Positions 59,951 to 64,000 of a stretch of DNA of 64,000 nucleotides are shown in pieces. Made by a program: the position numbers and the translations under genes. A model generated the notes under the pieces. It saw only the letters and a program-made list of their open reading frames with translations. It ran no database searches and was not told where the DNA came from. Position 1 is the first letter of the stretch; every line of letters starts with the position of its first letter. The DNA is taken from positions 143,621,559 to 143,685,558 of the forward strand of contig CP136066.1 in NCBI GenBank assembly GCA_032622095.1, written 5' to 3'. Origin of the DNA: Siphonodentalium dalli (Eukaryota > Mollusca > Scaphopoda > Gadilida > Siphonodentaliidae).

Positions 59951-60106
59951 ACAGACGTGTCACAACTTATTAGGCAACTTGGGAAATTTAGGCATGACCA
60001 CATACATATGCTATCTATCTAGATGTGAAGTGGACTGTTATCAGGGAGAATCAACAATGGCTGAAGTTTATATTTACACCCCAACATCATTATAATCAGT
60101 AAATAT

Positions 60107-60333
60107 ATAGTAATGCCCTAAATAATCGACTCCTTAACACAGCAGAATTATGGGTAACTTTTCAGCATTTAGTCGGAAATATGGCTTGTTGCCATTCATC
60201 AGAAAGCTCTCACTGAGAGCTTTCCGATGAATGGCAACAAGCCATATGAGAGCTTTCTGATGAATGGCAACAAGCCATATTTCCGACTAAATCCTGAAAA
60301 GTTACCCATAATTCTGCTGTGGTTATTACTGTA
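60107..60333. repeat. Family A hairpin, copy 16, with partial internal duplication
   Basis: The second-arm start (GAGAGCTTTCCGATGAATGG..AAGCCATAT) occurs twice in a row. The right end lacks the AAGGAGTCGATTATTTAGGG block. Confidence 0.9.
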
Positions 60334-60359
60334 TTTAGAGGTGAAGTGGACTGTGTTTA

Positions 60360-61260
60360 TTTACACCCCATTTTATAATCAGTAAATATACATGTACATG
60401 CTGATTGGGACACATGCATACTGATATATGAGAGAGAAGTCACTTCTACGAGGGACTAAAATAGGGAGAAGTGGCACATTTTATGGAGAAGATGTATCCC
60501 ATGTCGCCCTCCAGGCTGGTCCCTGATCCAAAGAGTGCAGCAATACAGAGCATCAGCACTATGTCATAATTCTATTGTTTTGAGACACTTTCTCACTTGT
60601 TTCACATCACATTGTAACACATCACACTTCCTTGTATTCTAAACCTCTTGATCCATTCACAAACGGAAATGTTTATGAAGCTATACCAAGCAGGCTTTAT
60701 GTACATGTAGTTCATTGAAGTGGTGAGCACTGGATAAATAAAAGGTACATCCCATAACCCGATGGGTAGAAATTTTTACTTTAAAGGTACTCAATCCGTA
60801 AAGAGGGTCCCCATCTCAACAGATTCCAACAACAACAATCCGATCAGAGGGTCCTATATTACTATTTCTTTGGCTTTGGTGGTAAAAAATATTTGATTCG
60901 AGTCGAGGAACCCATCAAACAAAGCTCAGAGTTATTAGATATTGATTTTTGAAATTTGTTAATTTCTCGAGATGAGTACTAATAACTGCCGTCAATTTGG
61001 TAACCTGCTCGAGATTTTACGCCAAAACTCTATTCAAACAGACAAGGATGGATAACTCTATAATCAAGTGGTAATAATAACAAAATTTTGACTGTCTTCT
61101 GGGCCAGAAAGAATTCCCGATAATGAAAAATAATAGATTTCTAAAATCGATATCTAACAAATCTGAGCTTTGATGGGTGACTTCCTCGACTCGAATCAAA
61201 TATTTTTGACCCCCGAAGCCATTGAAATAGTAATTGAGAGGAGTTTTATCGGATTGAGTA
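60360..61260. other. Mixed stretch with loose inverted similarity
   Basis: 60776-60980 (AAGGTACTCAATCCG, AATATTTGATTCGAGTCGAG, AAAGCTCAGAGTT) and 61140-61265 (complements of the same blocks) are inverted copies of the repeat also seen near 50600 and 53770-54150. No gene. Confidence 0.5.
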
Positions 61261-61799
61261 CCTTTAAATACAGTAAAACTAATTTGAAAACAAGTTGAAA
61301 TGGAATGATTTTTGCATGAAAAGACTCACAGGCTACATTGCTGGGATATCATTCCCATGATGCCATGCTGCCATGAGTGATTGATCGACATATTGAATCA
61401 ACCCTGCTTTTTGTTTTTGCTGCAGACAAATGGATCTCATCTCGCTTAATAAATGACTATAACTTCCTATCACTCAGATTATAGATAGAAATCATGTGAC
61501 ATCTGCTTTCATTCCACGCAATTACGATGATAATAACGTCAGCAGTGGATGCTCTTGTGGCCATTTCCGGGAGGGATAAAGTGACGATCTGCGACACTGA
61601 TCAGTGATTGGATTAGGAGTCACTCAGCCTGCCTTCCTAACCAATCATGAAAAATCAATAGAAAGCACTCATAAAAGTCGTCTCTGTCATAATCATAATT
61701 AGGTTCATCGTCAAGTCAGCGATTATAGGATCAGTTATGTGTATGGTGAGGACAGTTCAATATGTTTGACAGGCTAATACCAATATTTGAATCTTAGTG

Positions 61800-61940
61800 C
61801 AGTAAAACCTCTCCATACCAGACCCTCTATCAACTGAATTTGTCCGGTCCTAAAGTGCATTACCTCCATTATCTGAGACCTCTCCAATCCGAACACATCA
61901 ATTTTGACCTCCGGAAACCGAATGTGCATGCACGGATCTA
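61800..61940. mobile_element. pogo/Tigger-type terminal sequence, second copy
   Basis: CAGTAAAACCTCTCCATACC, ACCCTCTATCAACTGAAT and CCTCCGGAAACCGAATG. Related to 39966-40100. Confidence 0.55.
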
Positions 61941-62300
61941 TATAGTGGTAAAAAACTTCACAGACTTCACACAGGACATTTAATTAATAAAAAAAAACTT
62001 GAGTTTATAAAACGATTTGCAATATTAGCAAATCTTCACAAATTGTTGATAATTTTTTTTAAATTATACTGGAACATGATCATCATAAAGCTGGTCTTTA
62101 TATTTTTGTTATATTTTATCTATACATTTGTATCTTGAGTTTTATATAAATAATAATGTGTTGTTTATCAAAGCTACATCAATTAATTTGTTTCTTGATC
62201 ACCCTTTGTAATGGAGGCTTCATGTTTCGGGTTGACACATTTTCCATATTAAAACTGAAAATTTATTATATGAACCCTGAGCCTAGTATATCTGTTTAGT
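61941..62300. other. Stretch with nothing identified
   Basis: AT-rich with A and T runs; no ORF. Confidence 0.4.
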
Positions 62301-62306
62301 TTAATG

Positions 62307-62384
62307 ACTCATGACGGGAGCTGTGCTGGTGAAGCATTAAAGATCGCGTACCAATGCATTCTCTTATATATGCGAGTCTCAGGC
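62307..62384. repeat. Family B element, copy 15, fragment
   Basis: ACGGGAGCTGTGCTGG through TTATATATGCGAGTCTC, then stops. Confidence 0.8.
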
Positions 62385-62678
62385 ATGGTTTTGTTGTCAG
62401 CCAAGGACTATTTTCTTCAAGAAAAACATTCATAAACGTCTCATTTATCAAGATTTATCGGAACTGTTCGTCTGCATTAATTAATGTAATTTCTTCTTTG
62501 TATATTATAAAACTGTGTTTCAAGTTGGTTAATGGACTTGACTACTGCCTCGAACATCTAGTTTACGAATGTCCAGTAGCTCGTCCATTAACCATGACAT
62601 AAATATATGTCACTGGCAGTTGAAGGCTAAAATTCAGCATTTGCAAGAGCCTTCAAGCCACTTACAACAGATACAAGT

Positions 62679-62942
62679 ACAATAATGCTCTAAATAACCG
62701 ACTCCTTAACCACAGATGTGAGAGCTTTCCGATGAATGGCAACAAGCCATATTTCCGACTAAATCCTGAAAAGTTACCTAAGGGAATCCATTATTTAAAT
62801 TGGTAAATTTTGGGACCACATTATAAGTCTCACTGAGAGCTTTCCGATGAATGGCAACAAGCCATATTTCCGAGTAAATCCTGAAAAGTTACCCATAATT
62901 CTGCTGTGGTTGAGGAGTGGATTATTTAGAGCATTACTATAT
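62679..62942. repeat. Family A, copy 17, rearranged
   Basis: A left tip is followed by two successive second arms. The first is cut off at AAAAGTTACC and the second is complete, separated by about 45 bp (62782-62825) of other sequence. Confidence 0.85.
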
Positions 62943-63260
62943 GTGCCAAGCAGCCAATATTGAAAGGACAACAAATTAGTGGACATCCCAAGAGAGGAAG
63001 ATTAAAATTGGCCATGATTGAGCAGACATCCCAGGAGTACTTCTACAGATATGATTTGCCAACAAGATATGATACCGATTCCACAGGGAAATGCATGGCC
63101 AATTTTATAAGGAGTGATTGGCTCTGAAGTCAATGTGGAATGGTGCAACACATAAATATTCCCAAGTGCATTTCATTTATATTATGGATATAACAATTAT
63201 ATTGGATAAAATCAGGTAAAATTATGGAATTTGTGCAGGAAATCTGGAACCACATTTAAT

Positions 63261-63307
63261 TAACCCTTCAGTGCCAAGTCCGATTTTTGTATCAACCCAT
63301 ATTTCCT
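63261..63307. repeat. Type Q element, left end only
   Basis: TAACCCTTCAGTGCCAAGTC and GATTTTTGTATCAACCC match the start of 48023-48274. Cut off by the next element. Confidence 0.7.
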
Positions 63308-63315
63308 TGGGGCGA

Positions 63316-63917
63316 TTCCTTTCATTACGCTCGCTACTATGAGTAAATTACCCTGGGTAAAAGTGAATGGAATGATTTTTAGTGACTGGAGTAATCTAAA
63401 AATAGCATACTGGAGTAATCTAAAATTGCAAACAAAACATATTTTTTTATTCAGGAAATTTGACAAAACTCACACTGGGCGTGTCGAGAAAACAAAGACT
63501 TAAGTAAATGAGCAAAAAGATCTGATATTCACAATGAAATCAAGCATCAAGCAAAATACATAATTTTAGAACAACCATGTCACTAAGTATCTAAACTTTG
63601 GATAAATAATTTTAACTGTCATTCAATTGAATTATATATTTCTGAATTATATATTACATATTTATGACAAATTACTAAAAATTAAATTCATTCAGTCCAT
63701 TACATAAATATTTTCCATGTGCTTTCTCAGTTGACAACCGATCTTTTCGCGGAAAGTGACATCACATTACAATACTCTCGAAATTACACCTCCTTGGCCG
63801 TATGTGTAGCCAGGGTACTCCGAGTATTTACGCTGAATTTACGCTCGATCATTCCATTCATTGCCCATTGTAATTTCATTACACATAGTACGCGAGCGTA
63901 ATGAAAGGATTCGCCCC
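63316..63917. mobile_element. Fold-back MITE of about 0.6 kb
   Basis: GGGGCGATTCCTTTCATTAC and its complement GTAATGAAAGGATTCGCCCC form the ends, with about 60 bp of further pairing (GCGAGCGTAA..). CCTT lies outside each end. It appears inserted in the type Q element. Confidence 0.65.
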
Positions 63918-63953
63918 CTTGATCATTCTCAAATTTATTGATTATAATAATAT

Positions 63954-64000
63954 GATACATTGATGGAAAGAGCTCTTAGAGCTCTTTCCATCAATGTATC
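63954..64000. repeat. Perfect palindrome cut by the window end
   Basis: GATACATTGATGGAAAGAGC followed by TC, three bases (TTA), then the exact complement; 22-bp arms. It reaches the last base of the window, so its full length is unknown. Confidence 0.85.

Noticed and set aside
61500-61585. Minus-strand ATGGCCACAAGAGC as a start exon for prune
   Set aside because: The short frame does not resemble the prune N-terminus and has no good donor in phase 0.
9538-62942. CRISPR-like array, given repeated palindromic units
   Set aside because: Units are dispersed at irregular kilobase distances in a eukaryotic intron setting, with transposon-type ends and no regular spacers.

Overview
This is 64 kb of AT-rich, repeat-laden animal DNA. 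It has an intron-split gene, no operons, tRNA-derived SINE-like pieces, Harbinger, hAT and pogo/Tigger-type transposons, and fold-back elements every few kilobases. Long diffuse repeats ending in (GACG)n tracts, and a GTGCACGTTAAAGAACG-type motif, suggest a marine invertebrate, most likely a mollusc. That placement is inference.

The only conserved gene I recognise is a prune-family (PRUNE1/PRUNE2-like) DHH-DHHA2 phosphoesterase on the minus strand. Seven coding exons run from 31697 down to 7427. Every intron has a GT donor and an AG acceptor, the reading phases agree across all six junctions, and together they give 671 codons. They carry the DHH metal-binding motifs, the DHHA2 domain with its SRK motif, and a long acidic tail in which a TPPNS...LPSFNN motif occurs three times. 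The first coding exon was not found: it lies upstream of 31.7 kb or outside the window. The last exon in the window ends in a good splice donor, so the gene continues below position 1, possibly into the BCH domain known from PRUNE2.

Layout: 0.2-1.1 kb, a small Harbinger element with a broken transposase fragment. 1.1-1.5 kb, a hAT-like element with a 35-base G run. 1.8-7.0 kb, two related inverted-repeat elements; the larger holds a hairpin copy that has lost nearly all its T on one strand. 7.0-31.7 kb, prune exons in introns full of repeats, including a 5.5-kb long-inverted-repeat element (18.3-23.7 kb) that itself received a hAT-like copy and an ORF-bearing insertion. 31.7-64 kb, almost wholly repeats: hairpin families A (about 17 copies), B (about 15), C (about 9) and D (about 6), a 175-bp tandem satellite at 35.8-36.8 kb, and long diffuse families.

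The most unusual signal is the family A copy at 3640-3846. Against its siblings it shows roughly 40 or more T-to-C changes on the plus strand, confined to the palindrome. The ten T left before the 3' end all precede C or G, so on the minus strand the surviving A all follow G or C. That is the pattern expected if ADAR had edited a minus-strand RNA hairpin and the product had been written back into DNA.
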